From NCBI RefSeq assembly GCF_050947875.1, contig NC_134568.1, positions 215,279,148 to 215,343,147 of the forward strand: a DNA stretch of 64,000 nucleotides. The letters are read 5' to 3'. This DNA is from Dermacentor variabilis. Lineage: Eukaryota > Arthropoda > Arachnida > Ixodida > Ixodidae. Under the pieces are notes generated by a model. It worked only from the letters and a program-made list of their open reading frames with translations, did not search any database and was not told the origin of the DNA. The first letter of the stretch is position 1, and each line of letters starts with the position of its first letter. The position numbers and the translations under genes are program-made. Shown piece after piece: positions 43,194 through 55,180 of this stretch.

Positions 43194-44930
43194 TTTTTTT
43201 ATTGATGTGATATAAGGAGATATTGACACACAATTTAAGGCGCCGGCTACTCCTTAGCTTTTGAATTGGTCTAGCCTACAACATATAGGGTTGATGATTA
43301 CATATCAAATAACCTTTTCATACAAGCACCAGAACTTGTCAAGCAACGTTTTCACAGCAACACTATGACATAAGAAATACATAGTTCATACAATAGACAA
43401 GTTAAATGACTTTACAGTTCTGTAGAAAATACTGTTGCCTAATAATACAGTCTCTAGTCAGCGGGTGGTACATACATTGCGTAAATGCGTTATCACATAT
43501 AGTCACAGCAGTCACAACAGTCACAACAGTCAACATAACATAATCCACAATAACATACACATTTACAGCGACATTGAAATGAAAGGAACATTAAAAGCGC
43601 TAATAACGGCCAACAATGCCGCTGTCATCGAGAAACGTTTTTTGTACTTTTAAAGCGCTCTTCTGCAAGACCGTTCTTGGCCGAAGACCCAGAAGTTTAT
43701 ATAAACTGAAAGGTCTGCGGTCTAATATGATTAGGGCGATGTATATCTTCATCGACAAATCCACAGACACATTCGGGGGTTTCCACATGGCCAATTCTAT
43801 GTAAGAAATGTTTTGTATAGGCAGTGCCTAGCCTTAATCGACGAATAAGGGTTTCCATATTTCTGTCTAATGACAATGGAAATTTGAATTCAATAAACGG
43901 ATCGATATGATACAAATTCGAGCTCTTAGAATTCTGGTCAAACCATGTATTTCTACACATTTTGAAAGACGTTGTCCTTATAATGCAGCGTAATTCATTT
44001 TGAAATTGGGAGCGGAACCACGTTGTCTTTGAGGTGTGCTTGTCGTGCTGCTTCATTTGCTGCTGTGTTGCCAGGAATGTTACAATGCCCTGGTATCCAC
44101 TGAAATGCTATTTCATGCTTCGCGTGGCTTGCCTTCATGAGGTCTTTAAGTGTTTCGTATATTATACTATCACTATCACTGACTGTTTTTCCTTTTGTGC
44201 TACGGAGTGATGTTAGAGCCGCCTGTGAATCGCCTAAAATTACCCATTTTTGCGCATCTCTTACTGACGTTATAAATTTTATCGCACCTAGAATTGCGAA
44301 TAGTTCAGCCGTTGTGGACGATGTCGCACGAGATAATTTAAAGTATACTTGTTTTTGACTAGCGGTAAAATGAATGCTGAAGTTGAAGAGGTTGCTGTAC
44401 CTGTATCCTGAACACCCCATATATATCTGGTAAAGTGCTAGTTGTTGAGTAGCTTGAATAAACATGTCTCTTTTTCTGAATATCCCGTCTACTGACAATT
44501 AGATTTTTGGAAGTGTAAGCAGCCATGGAGGATATTCGACGTCTGAGTTCCAAAATTGATTTCTTGGCAACATATGAAGATTTTCTCCAATTTCGTTTTA
44601 AACATAACTTCTAGCTCGTTTCATTATGTCTAGAGCCAATGGGTGGCTTTTATGCTGTGTTTGAAGAGAGAAATGATGTCGGCATGTTTCTGTAGTTCTA
44701 ATTACTGGAAACAGTGATTGGCGAGCCCCAGCTACTACAAGACAGCTAGAAGTCACTCGTGGAACTCCTAGACATATGCATAGTTCTCTAGATAAACGTC
44801 TTTGAAGTCGCTCTTCTGACGTGTGGGAAAGTCCATGTAAGATGGGTGCCGAATACGCAATTTTTTGTCGTATTAATGCATTACAAACAGTCAGCATGGA
44901 CTATACTGATCCGCCCCATGATGTGCCTGC
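43194..44930 (-). pseudogene. 5'-truncated RNase H-bearing LINE, ORF2 C-terminal half
   Basis: Read on the minus strand: an RT thumb/linker (44598-44897: RQKIAYSAPILHGLSHTSEERLQRRL, LGVPRVTSS); RNase H (43995-44498: SSTTAELFAILGAIK, ILGDSQAAL, WIPGHCNIPGNTAANEAAR); and a C-terminal region (43697-44056: RRLRLGTAYTKHFLHRIG, then CVCGFVDEDIHR, where a CxC..D..H motif is typical). RNase H is open over 160 codons and looks well preserved. The 3' end has AATAAAAAAA next to 43194. It is the same family as 61383-62175 (NTWFDQ, LRLGTA(Y/F)T(K/R)HFLHRI). It is I-like by domain order. Confidence 0.8.
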
Positions 44931-45489
44931 AAGTCTGTGAAGTACACGCACTATCGCATTGACTTCGTTTCCGAGTTTTTTATGCGGAGTGCCCAGGAGA
45001 GTGGACAAATCGACGGATCTCTTAGGTATGTAGGGCCCTCTGGGCTGTACTTTTCGTTGACAAGGTAGCCTCGCCGCCTGCGGAATTATCTGACTGAGCT
45101 ATGTCGAATGCTCAGTTCCAATAGTCGAAAGTTCAAATCCTTTTTTTAAAACATCTAACGATGTTAAACTTTATTAAACGATGCCTGACTTCGACCTCCT
45201 CCAGTGCACATGTGCAGGCTTGGAGTGACGCCTGACACCGGCAAAAATGCCGAGAGCGAGTGGGGCTATACTAATCCAGGTACAACCAAATTAGGAAGGC
45301 CCGCTAAACTGGAACAAGGACACTCCCTCACCAGAACAGGAACTGGCCTCCCTGGTGCAGTATTCGGTCACCCCCTCCCTCATGATTCCTACAGTTAATC
45401 CACGCCCTTCAGTCCCCAGCAGCTCCGGAGCACCTGAGCGAGGCGTCGGTCAGACCTGTAACGCAGCAGAGGGTGCTAAGAATCTCTTG

Positions 45490-46230
45490 ACCCGGACAGG
45501 CCGCCAATGGAAACTGACCCTGGCAACCTTTAACAGCCACACTCTGTTGAGTGAGGCTAGCTTAGCAGGACTCCTTGATGAACTATCAGATATTGTTTGG
45601 GATATCATTGGCCTTAGAGAGATTAGAAGAACTGGTGAGGCTTATACAGGGTTGACTAACGGCTATGTCCTTTGCTAAAGAGGTCTCCCGGATAAGAACC
45701 TATGCGGGGTAGAATTCCTAATCCATAAGGGAATAGCGGGCAACATTGACGAATTCTACAGCATTAATGAGAGGGTAGCAGTAGTCGTAATCAAACTTAT
45801 AAGAGGTATAGATTAAATGTAGTACAAGCCTGCGCTCCAAGATCCAGTCACAATGATGATAAAGTAGATCAATTTTATAAAGATGTTGAAATAGTGATGA
45901 GAAAAGTGCAAACTCAGTATGCTGTAGTAATGGGCGACTTCAGTGCAAACGTGGGGAAAAGGCAGGCTGGTGGACAAGCAGTTGGCAACTACGGTGTCGA
46001 TTCTACGAACGCTAGAGGAGAGATGCTGGTAGAATCCGCAGAAATGAATAAATTGAGAATAATGAAACCCTTTTCAAGAAGCGTGGCAACAGAAAGTGGA
46101 CCTGGAAAAGCCCTAATGGTGAAACAAGAAAGGAAATTGACTTCATACTTTCTGCCGATCGCAGCATAGCGCAGGACATAGAAGTGATAGGTAGGGTAAA
46201 GTGCAGTGATCATAGGTTAGTGAGGGCTAG
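45490..46230 (+). pseudogene. AP-like endonuclease domain of the RTE element
   Basis: The frame from about 45484 reads LTLATFNSHTL, then IVWDIIGLREIRRTGE, where the conserved xGLxExR is the catalytic Glu block. It is followed by a stop (45676) and GVEFLIHKGI, NERVAVVVIKL and QACAPRSSHNDD in shifted frames. VVMGDFSANVG (about 45924) carries the Asp-Asn-like catalytic block, with Ser where Asn is usual. The SDH motif (CSDHRLVRAR) is recognisable near 46203-46230. The order is right for an RTE endonuclease, but the reading frame is broken. Confidence 0.7.
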
Positions 46231-46264
46231 GATTCACCTCAGTTTGTAGAGAAAAAGAGTAAAA

Positions 46265-47250
46265 TTGGTCAAGAAGAAACAGGTAAACCAAGAGGCAGTA
46301 AGGGTAAGAGCAGATAAATTCAGGCTGGTGCTTGCAAACAAATATGCAGCCTTAGAACATAGAGATGAAGTAGACACAAAGGTAATGAATGCAACCGTAA
46401 CTAGGCTGGCTTCAGAGGCAGCAGTTGAAATGGGAGGCAAGGCACCAAGGCAACCAGTAGGCAAGCTCTCCCAAGTAACAAATGACCTAATAAAGAAGCG
46501 ACAAAGAATGAAAGTGTCCAATTCAAGAGATAAGATAGAATTCGCGGAACTGTCAAAACGGATCAACAAGGCGAAAATAAGTGATATTCGAAATTATAAC
46601 GTGAGAAAGACGGAAAAAGCCGTGAGAAATGGACTCAGCCTGAAATCAGAGAGAAGGAAACTTGGCATAGGACAAACCAAGTTGTATGCACTGAAAAATA
46701 AGCAGGATAATATCATCAGCCATCTCGAAGGTATAGTAAAGGCAGCGGAAGAATTCTGTACTGACCTGTACAGTGCCCATAGGACTCAGGATACCTCGAT
46801 TCGAAATAGTAATGAAGAGGATACAGAAACTCCTCCTATAACTAGCGATGAGGTCAGAAGGGCCTTGCAAGACATGAAACGGGGAAGAGCGGCATGAGAA
46901 GATGGAATAACAGTCGATTTAATCAAAGATGGAGGAGACTTAATGCTTGGAAATCTGGCGGCTCCCTATACGAAGTGTCTATCGACTGCAAGGGTCCCAG
47001 AAAACTGGAAGAATGCGAACATTATGCTAATCCACAAATAGGGAGACGTTAAAGAACTTGAAAATTATAGGCCCATCAGCTTACTCCCCGTAATATGTCA
47101 AATATTCACCAAGATAATCACCAATAGAATGAGGGCAACACTGGGCTTTAGTCAACCAAGGGAACAGACAGATTTCAGGAAGGCATACCCGAGAATGGAT
47201 CACATCTATGTCATCAATCAGGTAATCGAGAAATCCGCAGAGTACAATCA

Positions 47251-47344
<94 letters not shown>

Positions 47345-47812
47345 TAGATTACGAAAAGGCATTCGATTCAGTAGAGATACCAGCAGTCATAGAGGCATTA
47401 CGTCATCAATTAGTACAGACAGCTTCCGTTAATATCCTGGTAAATATCTACAGAGGTCAGACAAGGAGACACAATCTCTCGAATGCTTTTCACTACGTGC
47501 TTGGAAGAAATATTCAAGCTATTAAACTGGGAAGGCTTAGGAGTAAGGATCGACGGCCAAAACCTCAGCAACATTTGGTTTTCCGATGAGATTGTTCCAT
47601 TCAGCAAAACTGCAGACGAGTTCCAACAAATTATTGAGGACCTCAACAGAGAAAGTGTAAGAGTGGGGTTGAAGATTAATATGCAGAAGACGAACATAAC
47701 GATGAATAACCGAGCAAGGGAACAAGAGTTCAGGGTCGCTAGTCAGCCTCTAGAGTCTGTGAAGGAGTATGTTTACCTAGGTCAGTTAATCACAGGCAAC
47801 GCTGGTCATTAA
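46265..47812 (+). pseudogene. Linker and reverse transcriptase of the RTE element
   Basis: A 210-codon linker frame (46265-46897) leads to the RT blocks VPENWKNANIMLIHK, ELENYRPISLLPVICQIFTKII and FRKAYPRMDHIYVINQVIEK. A TA microsatellite follows where the residues before IDYEKAFDSV should be, and that block resumes at 47343. The active site is changed to FSDEIVPF (about 47578), with Glu replacing the second Asp of the catalytic pair. ESVRVGLKINMQKT follows. The Asp-to-Glu change and the frame breaks rule out activity. Confidence 0.75.
47252..47337. repeat. (TA)n microsatellite inside the RT
   Basis: An 86-bp TA run replaces a few codons between the conserved blocks YNQ and IDYEKAFD of the RTE reverse transcriptase. 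The run itself is nearly perfect. Confidence 0.97.
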
Positions 47813-48045
47813 AAATTATGGGGTTTTACGTGCCAAAACCACTTCCTGATTATGAGGCACGCCGTAAAGGAGGACTCCGGAAATTTTGAACACCCGGGGC
47901 TCTTTAACGTGCACCTAAATGTAAGCGCACGGGTGCTTTCGCCTCCATCGAAATGCGGCCGCCGTGGCCGGGATTCGATCCCGCGACCTCCATGCTCAGC
48001 AGCCCAACACCATAGCCACTGAGCAACCACAGCGGGTGGAACCCT
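47812..48045 (-). mobile_element. tRNA-derived SINE (Ruka-like) inserted in the RTE element
   Basis: A near full-length copy with A-box (tggctatgg, minus strand near 48015), B-box (gggatcgaatccc, about 47974), the gcggccgcatttcgatggagg body and a tail near gcacgtaaaacccc. It interrupts the RTE element just before GNAG..EHEKEIHR, so it is younger than that element. Confidence 0.85.
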
Positions 48046-48116
48046 GAACATGAGAAGGAAATTCATAGATTAAAAATGGGTTGGATTGCATACGGCAGAC
48101 ATTGTCAAAACACGTT

Positions 48117-48515
48117 GGCGGGCTAGTTGGTTAGAATCCATGATAGTGTGTATAAGCGTTTTTTTTTTTTTAATGAACCGTACACGTGTGCAAGGCATGA
48201 TGAAAACATATACTGCAATGGTTACAAAGATAAACCGAGGAATCGTATCTCCTTTTCAGATAGCGACACTGATGGCTTGCTTACGCACCTTTCCTCTAAT
48301 TTTTCAATTTCGTAGGCTTCCACAATCTCCCTTGTTATCTTGCTAGGCACCACTGATTGTTCTTTTTTGCCGTCACGTTTGTTTCCGCTCGTACGGTATA
48401 TATTTATCGACGCGTGCGAAAATTAAAACATATAGTTGAAAGTAAAGCGCCGTCTCTGTGTATCTGTTTCTTTCTACGTCCTCGTTCAGTCGCGCTTATA
48501 CACTCTATCATAGAC
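48117..48515. mobile_element. Relic related to the hairpin MITE, inserted in the RTE element
   Basis: The left end (ggcgggctagttggttagaatccatgatag) and right end (gtctctgtgtatctgtttctttctacgtcctcgttcagtcgcg) match the two arms of the palindrome at 3126-3285. The 290-bp interior here differs from that palindrome, so this may be a larger or recombined version. The RTE coding sequence continues on both sides. Confidence 0.55.
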
Positions 48516-48988
48516 ATAATCAGCTCCTGACCGGAAGCTTACCATTATCGTTGAAAAGGAAGGTGTACAATCAGTGTATTTTACCGGTGCTGCCATATGG
48601 GGTAGAGGCTTGGAGACTGACAAAGAAGCTTGAGAACAAGTTAAGGAGCGCACAAAGAGCGATGGAACGAAGAATACTAGACATAAGCTTGAGAGACAGA
48701 AAGAGAGCGGTTTGGATCAGAGAGGAAACGGGTATAGCTGATATTCTAATATACATTAAAAGAAAAAAATGGCACTGGGCAGATCACGTAATGCGCAGGT
48801 TAGATAACCATTGCACCATTAGGGTTACAGAATGTGTACCACGAAAAGGGAAGCGAAGTAGAGGGCGGCAGAAGACTAGATGGTGCCATGAGATTAGGAA
48901 ATTCGCGGGTGCTAGTTGGAATCGGTTGGCACAGGACAGGGGTAATTGGAGGTCGCAGAGAGAGGCCTTCGTCCTACAGTGGAGATAA
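48515..48988 (+). pseudogene. C-terminal domain of the RTE element
   Basis: A long open stretch carries the conserved end of the RTE ORF: LPYGVEAWRLTKKLENKL, AQRAMERRILDISLRDRKR, HWADHVMRR, GKRSRGRQKTRWCHEIRK and a final WRSQREAFVLQWR stop. The (ATG)n tail begins three bases after the stop region. This segment is less decayed than the RT. Confidence 0.75.
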
Positions 48989-48990
48989 AA

Positions 48991-48991
48991 T

Positions 48992-49023
<32 letters not shown>
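48991..49023. repeat. (ATG)n tail of the RTE element
   Basis: About eleven ATG/GAT units follow the RTE ORF stop. This is the short tandem tail typical of RTE 3' ends. Confidence 0.9.
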
Positions 49024-49489
49024 ACAAAACACAGGAAAAGAAGTTTGAAATATGTCAATACAGGCACAATAGAGGAACAAAAGGCCTGATTAATTAAGTC
49101 TTGAGTCTAGAGGTGCGAGTTGAGGTATATTCGAGAAGGCTGAACTATGGTCGCCAGAATGGCAAACGCGGTGCTTGAAGATGGATATAAATTTATTCTG
49201 GACGCATTCTGTGAGGACAGAATTAGATTTACACCTTGCACCCCCCCCCCCCTACAGAGGCATACTATAGTAGAGGAGGGCACACAGCAGAATAGAGTTT
49301 CAGTAATTATTATTATTATTATTTGTTTTGAACACATACACAATTAACAGGAAAGGGAAAGCGAGGAGCAAGCTGCAACTGCCACCGGGAGGGGCACGAC
49401 GTCTGCCTAATCTTCAGAAGGGAGGTGACAGCAACATAGAAATGGAAGATAGGAAGGAGGGGAGGAAAGAGGGAAAACTACAGGTGAGT
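49024..49489. other. No recognisable gene; (ATT)n at 49303-49322 and poly-C at 49242-49252
   Basis: AT-rich DNA with small simple repeats. No coding feature is supported. Confidence 0.4.
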
Positions 49490-50850
49490 GGAAATCATGC
49501 AATATACAACATACAATTCCAAGAGTGCGAAAGGCACATTGTGCATATTTTGTGTGATGAGAAGCCTAATGTTTTGTCGAAGTACAAACCAAGATCTTTC
49601 ATTTCACTGACCGTGTGCGGTGGAGCATCCCGAAGGGTGTATGAAAAAAACTTATGGTGTGTTTTCCACATATAACTTATCGCCATAGTATTGGAAGCAT
49701 TTAAGAGGACCTTATTGTTTCTACACCAGTTTGAGAGTGAAAAAATTTCTTTTTGGAGGTTAATGCAGTGGTGAACACTATTGACAGTCTCAAATAGCTT
49801 TAAGTCATCGGCACACCAAAGCCATGCTGTTCATTTACTGAAATATTCTTAACACTAACAGAAAGCAAGGAATGCAATACCGATTCAAACACTTTTGATG
49901 CAGTGCAGATGATAGATATAGGCCGGCTATTAGTAACTGCAGGTGTAGCACCCAATTTGTGCACGGGCGATATTCATGCTATACCTTCCGAATACTAGAA
50001 AATGCACTAGACTTTATGGAACTATTGAAGATGCTTGTGAGAACAGGAAACAAGTATGGTTCTATATGTTTTAACTCTTTCAGACGCCACTTTATCCCGT
50101 TGATTGAAAACTTGCTTTCACTACATTTCTTGCATCTTCAGAATCATGCAAAGTGTACAGCTGCAGAAAGCATTAATAATTGTCAATTGTTTATTAAGCT
50201 TTGTCAAGTTTGCAGAATGTGGACTCCATGCGAAAACACATGAACATCAAATATGAGAACATAAACTGTTTCGTGTTTTCAAAACCATCAAAAGCACTTA
50301 TCCAGCCACTTAAAGTTATGCCTGGTGCATGACATTGTGAAGAACATGCCGACACCGAGTAAAAACCCCCAACCATCTACCTTCACACTCATGTTGCTAA
50401 AACACTCTGCACCTTATTCAAAATTGCAGTAAATTTCCAATAATAAGTGTTTCAAGATGTATGCAACACATTTTAAATATCGGTGCTTTCATCAATGCTT
50501 TTGCTGTTGATGCACTATCTTGCTGTGCACAATTGTGTAGACAGCGTCTGAAAGGGTTAAGCACTGCGGAAGAAATACCACTAGCACTACAAGAAAGGGA
50601 ATGTTTGAGGCGCTTCATACACTTGAAAACAAGGTCTCCGTTGACTGATAGCGTACAAACCATGCCAGACTGAGAAGGAAGGTTACTTGAAGCATCTTTT
50701 ATACCATATACAGAACAGGAATGTTCTGAAAAGCCACCAGCAGTGTTCGAGACATCGCCATTTTCATCAAGAAGACATGCGTCTTTGGCGTTCTCTTTAG
50801 AAGATTGCGAGCGCACGAAGCTCCAGAAATATGTTAAATTACATGCCATG
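49490..50850 (-). pseudogene. Decayed Jockey/CR1-like LINE with an RT deletion
   Basis: On the minus strand: a pre-RT frame (50418-50849: NLTYFWSFVRSQ, CSVYGIKDASS, GISSAVLNPF); further on, PISIICTASKVFESVL and VNEQHGFG (about 49850-49960); then directly the active site CADDLKLF (ADD at 49804-49812); then MKDLGLYFDKTLGFSSH (49545-49600). The 80 or so residues that normally lie between QHGF and the ADD box are missing, so there is an internal deletion as well as frameshifts. It is Jockey/CR1-like by motif style. Confidence 0.6.
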
Positions 50851-50879
50851 CTGGCTTAAACACATTCAATGTGTTCGTA

Positions 50880-50897
50880 GTGATGATGATGATGATA

Positions 50898-50934
<37 letters not shown>

Positions 50935-50936
50935 CT
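50880..50936. repeat. (GAT)n-(AAT)n compound microsatellite
   Basis: A short GAT run passes into about 13 AAT/TAA units. Confidence 0.95.
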
Positions 50937-51383
50937 TAGTGGTAACATGGTACTCTAGGCAGCTCGAAGGCTAAAAAAAGAAAGACTGAGGCCTCTACGC
51001 GAGAGTGTCTGATAGCCACCCATCTAGAGCAGGAATTTGCAGAGTGCAGAAGACACTGCCCTCCCCCCCCACCCACTTCCATGTGCGCACACGCACAAAC
51101 ACGCACACATACTTCCTCAATCACAGAGCATGGGACACACGCACATAGTCGACGGGTGCACAGCGCGTATGAGTGCAATTCAGTCCGTTCACAAGGAAGG
51201 GGAGTCCAAATGACCAGAGGGGTGGGCAGAAAACTCTGTACGCCAGAAATAAGCACGGAGTTGCGGGGTCGGGCCGTACAGGCGTGATGGGGCTCAGGTT
51301 GTGCTGACCACTTCTTCAGACGGACTGAGAAGAAATGTAAGGGCTGTTCAGACAGCCGTCAAGCAACCTGCAGAATAGACAGA

Positions 51384-51880
51384 CTAGTGCAATGTTGCGC
51401 TGGTATTGCAGGGTGTGCCACTTGAGAGGTTTGAGGCAATCCTCGTAGGCTGGCATGAGCTTGGGACGACTGAAAAGACGGGAGTAGAGGGTGCGTGTTG
51501 TCCGGCGCCGAACAAGCTCAAGTTTGTCAGCGACGTTAGCTTGGTACAGGAACTATACTGATGAGCAGTATTCAAGCCGTGGCAGAATGATAGAAGTGGG
51601 GAGTGCTCGGAAAACCTCAGGTCCCCAGGAAAGGGAGACACGGGACAAAAACCCAAGAATGCGATGATCCTTAGATACAGTGCTGGTGAATAGGCAGAAA
51701 AGTCGAGAGAAGGGCTGAATGTTACACCCAGAATGGGAAGTGCCCGAGCAGTCTTCATAGGAGTGCCTCCGAAGAAGTATGTTGGACACGCAGCAGTCTT
51801 GTTGTGGTTGATACGCATGGCAGCACTTTTTGCAGTGCTACTACAAAGCTTGTCACTGTAGGCCCAGTCGTTCACCTTTA
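51384..51880 (-). pseudogene. Fragment of a Jockey/CR1-like LINE (post-active-site region)
   Basis: Two overlapping minus frames together show the usual order after the RT active site: VNDWAYSDKL with INHNKT (51800-51875), then HRILGFLSRVSLSWGPEVF and ILPRLEYCSSV (51553-51690), then ADKLELVRRR (about 51490-51535). A frameshift separates them. Sequence before and after it is unrelated, so it is a short truncated copy. Confidence 0.6.
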
Positions 51881-53129
51881 CGGAATGTATTTATTGCAAG
51901 CGCATACGGTATACATCGGCATAATGTTGGAGAGGAAGTGTTAACTTGTTAATCAAGCACGTTCTGCGAAGGTGCATTAGGAACTTCGTTTTGAGTTTAA
52001 CTTTTTCCTTACTACAGTTTATAGTATCGCAGCGAGAAACACTTTAGTGGAAGCTGGAGACAGTTGGCTAGTTTAAGCATGCATACCGACTGCACAAAGC
52101 ACTGATGGCAGCTTTTCACCTTCCCCGCAGTGCACTCACACCATCTGCTTTTTCCATAAAAAGAAAGAGATCCAAAGCCAGTTACAGTTTCATTGGCTCA
52201 GTACGTGCTCTTTCTCAAGGAGGCGTCAAAGCAATCCTGGTATACGCGGGTGCATGCATAGGTCTTGCATGATGCAGGTCCTCCTATGCATTGCAGACGG
52301 CGCACATATTGCAAACGGACCATTTCTTTTTGCAGTGCTCAAGTATGAGGACACACTGACTCAAACATGACTGCGCTTTGTCATGTTTCCTTCAGTGCGT
52401 CAGCGTTCTTGAGTAATGCAAGAGCGATTTATCCCCAAATAACCTATAAGACGAATGCACTTGAAGAAAGTGAGTGAAAGACTACTGTGAACTCATACCG
52501 AACTGGATTCTCATGCCGAATAGAAGAGCGCACTGTCAGCTTAAACGGACGGCATGGCTGATGACGTACGTACTTCCCATTGTACGGCTACTAGTGTCTT
52601 TCGCTTTCGAAAGTTATCTTTGCCCCTGGAAACAGCGCAGAACTCGCCCGTTAAACTTGAGTCACCTGAAACCACACGAAACACGCCGCGGTTCACCACC
52701 CGAAGTTCCATACGGTTCATTCACCACATCACACACCACACGAAGTCAGGAGTGCCATATTTTAAATCGCTGCAGCGCCAAATGGAACTGAAAATTCCTT
52801 TCCTTCGACAGAGTTTCTCAGGTAGGCTCGTTCACTCGCCAGTTACGAAATCGATGTACGCGCTAGGCCTACGAGTAACGTAAACAACGTTGGCGGTAGG
52901 CGAGTGCTGATTATTAAGACTGCGGAGTTCGGAAGCATGTTTCCATGCGTTTCTAGAACGACAAAATACACATACACCAAGCACAGACGTTGCGGCAATC
53001 GTGATTCGGCTGGATGTTTTAGCAGACGATCGCACTGAGGCCGGCGGAACCCAGTGGGCAGGTTGGATTTGTCGGCGTCGTTCGAAGTAGGTTTGATCGA
53101 TCCACGTGGTACTGCTACAACCCGCGGTC
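51881..53129. other. No recognisable gene
   Basis: Mixed DNA. ORFs at 52474-52883 and 52832-53263 overlap on opposite strands and lack motifs. Confidence 0.4.
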
Positions 53130-53480
53130 GTCGGTCGTGTCGTTGTCGGCCTACTATCACAACACTGTCTTTCAGGAACATTCTCGCGCGCGTCGTGCGT
53201 CCAGTGAACTCGGACGATCGTTGATGTCGCCGCCTTTACATCGGCGGCCATCAGGCATAGCACCCGGAGGCCTCGCAGCCTCCGCTTGGTTGACGCCGTT
53301 GACTCTTCGCAGTCTCGGATAGGTGCACGCCGGCGAAGCGTCGCCAGGCGTCGCCACGCGTCGCCGAACTTCTAGCGTCGGCAGTCGGCAAAATCGCTGC
53401 GCGTCGCCACGCTTCGCCCTGTTCCCGACCGACGCTTTTGACGCATTGGCGCGTGCCGAGGCTTTCCCACGGGTGCCAGT
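53130..53480. repeat. CpG-rich stretch with iterated CGTCGCCA motifs
   Basis: The phrases gcgtcgcca and acgcgtcgcc recur at about 53335-53365 and 53398-53415, in a CpG-rich segment. This may be a small local duplication or a promoter-like CpG-rich patch. Confidence 0.45.
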
Positions 53481-53600
53481 GGCTGGGTTGGCCCTTAAGA
53501 GCTGCTCTCTAAAACATGCACCAATGGTGATGTCACGGCCGCAATTGGTGCCATTGTGGCAGTGCGCAGTTAGGAGTCGGACGAGCTGACCACTTCGTTA

Positions 53601-54864
53601 TATTGCGCCTGCCGTGAATGGCAGCTCTTGCGGGACTTGTTGCGTGCGCGACGCAGTCTGTAATGATGATGTAACCAGTGCAAGAGGGAACACAGAACAC
53701 AAGAAAGGAGACAAGGGTTTCCTCGGAATATATTGCTCTTAGTGCAAATGTCGTTCACTCTTTGACAAAACAGAAATACTAGCAAGAAATGCGCATGAAA
53801 ATACAAGACGTGTCATTGAGGCAGCAGCTATTGCAGGAGGCACCTGCGTTAGTAAACCGTCCTTAGCGTTGACTGATAAAGAATTTTCTTACTTGGGGTT
53901 TGTACACGGAGGCCGTCTTAGGCCTTGGCGGGCTCTTATATATTTGTGGGGCTGATGTAACTTGTACAGTACATTTATTTCCGGCTGTGATCAAGTGTGC
54001 GAGATTATATTCATGCCTTTTCGTAGTAAACGCTAGCTGGAAGTCAGCTCTTGTCGTTGTTGCCTTCCTTATGTTCTGTGTCCCCTCTTGCGCTTGTTAC
54101 ATCATCATGGAATACCAACTAGCCCGCTGTCACACCTTGCTGCAGTCTGAAATATTTGGGGTGTCTCAGCATGTATTTCGGTATTTCGGAGACGACAAAA
54201 ACAGGCAGTGCGGTGACGCAGCAGACCTGCGTCGTGTGCTATAAATGCAGCAGTTGTACCATTGAACGCTGTTGGCCATGCGCACAGTTCCAATACAGAG
54301 TATAATATAGCCTAGGCGCAGTACGGGTTCACCTTAAACAACAATTGACCTGAACACAGACACAATTGCGCTTATATTGCAGCGCAAACACTTGCACTGC
54401 AAGTGCATAAGTTTGAATATGGGAAACACACACACACGCGCACACACACACATTCACGCAAACAGGCGCGCGCACGGACGGACGGAACACTCCACACACG
54501 CCATACCTACACTATAAGGAATTTGAGAAGGATATCTGTAATGTTGCCTGGTAGGCAGACAACTTTGCGGAACATGTAAATTGCGTGACGTAACTCTGAT
54601 ATGGCATCTATGCCTTGGAGTAGCATTCACAAATGCCTACTCTTTCCTCATTGTAATGGATAGAAGTCCACAATGCGAATTTTTTTGGTGGAAAGAGACG
54701 ATTGCGCACTTTATATGTTACTGTCGTAGTCTCGGTGCACAAAGATAACAGCTCTACACTACGCTCGACAAGCTCGACAACTGCCCTCTTGAGGAAAACA
54801 AAATTATTCGTCCAAGCCGACGTAAGCCTGGGAGTTCCTGTAAACGCACTAGCGTTTTTTTATT
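53601..54864. other. No recognisable gene; broken CA/CG microsatellite at 54428-54452
   Basis: A 114-codon ORF (53900-54244) with hydrophobic stretches has no identifiable domain and no convincing promoter or splice context. The rest is AT-rich. Confidence 0.35.
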
Positions 54865-55180
54865 ATTGCGATATCAGTTATATAGACACTCCATGTATGC
54901 TGCATGTGCGAGTGAAAGTGCACGCAAGGGAGGAAACCACGAAGGAAGCGCGCCGTCTTCCGCTGCGCGCAAAGCACGGGGGGAGGGTGGCGGAGTCATA
55001 TTCCGCCTGCTTCTGCGTATGGCGCAGCCTCGCGGGCCCTATCTTGAAAGCGATCTGCGATGGGGCAGAGTGCGCCGACTGCTGATAGCTTCGTGTGCGC
55101 TGTGTTTTCGCCGCGTAGGTCTCCTTGAAGCGAGAGGCAACACCTAGGGCAATCCGCCTTTTTCACGGCGCGACGGCGCA

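Larger units (their letters stand above)
45204..49023 (+). mobile_element. Nearly full-length RTE-type LINE, broken by three insertions
   Basis: The order is a 5' leader (45204-45480), an endonuclease, a linker, RT, a C-terminal domain, and a 3' end that passes directly into an (ATG)n tail. A single ORF with AP-type endonuclease, RT and no RNase H, ending in a short microsatellite, is the RTE/BovB-like plan. A (TA)n tract (47252-47337), a SINE (47812-48045) and a hairpin relic (48117-48515) interrupt it. Frameshifts and stops show it is inactive. Confidence 0.8.

Noticed and set aside
53900..54244. 114-codon ORF with hydrophobic segments
   Set aside because: No recognised family, surrounding DNA looks intergenic, and the composition does not differ from its neighbours.
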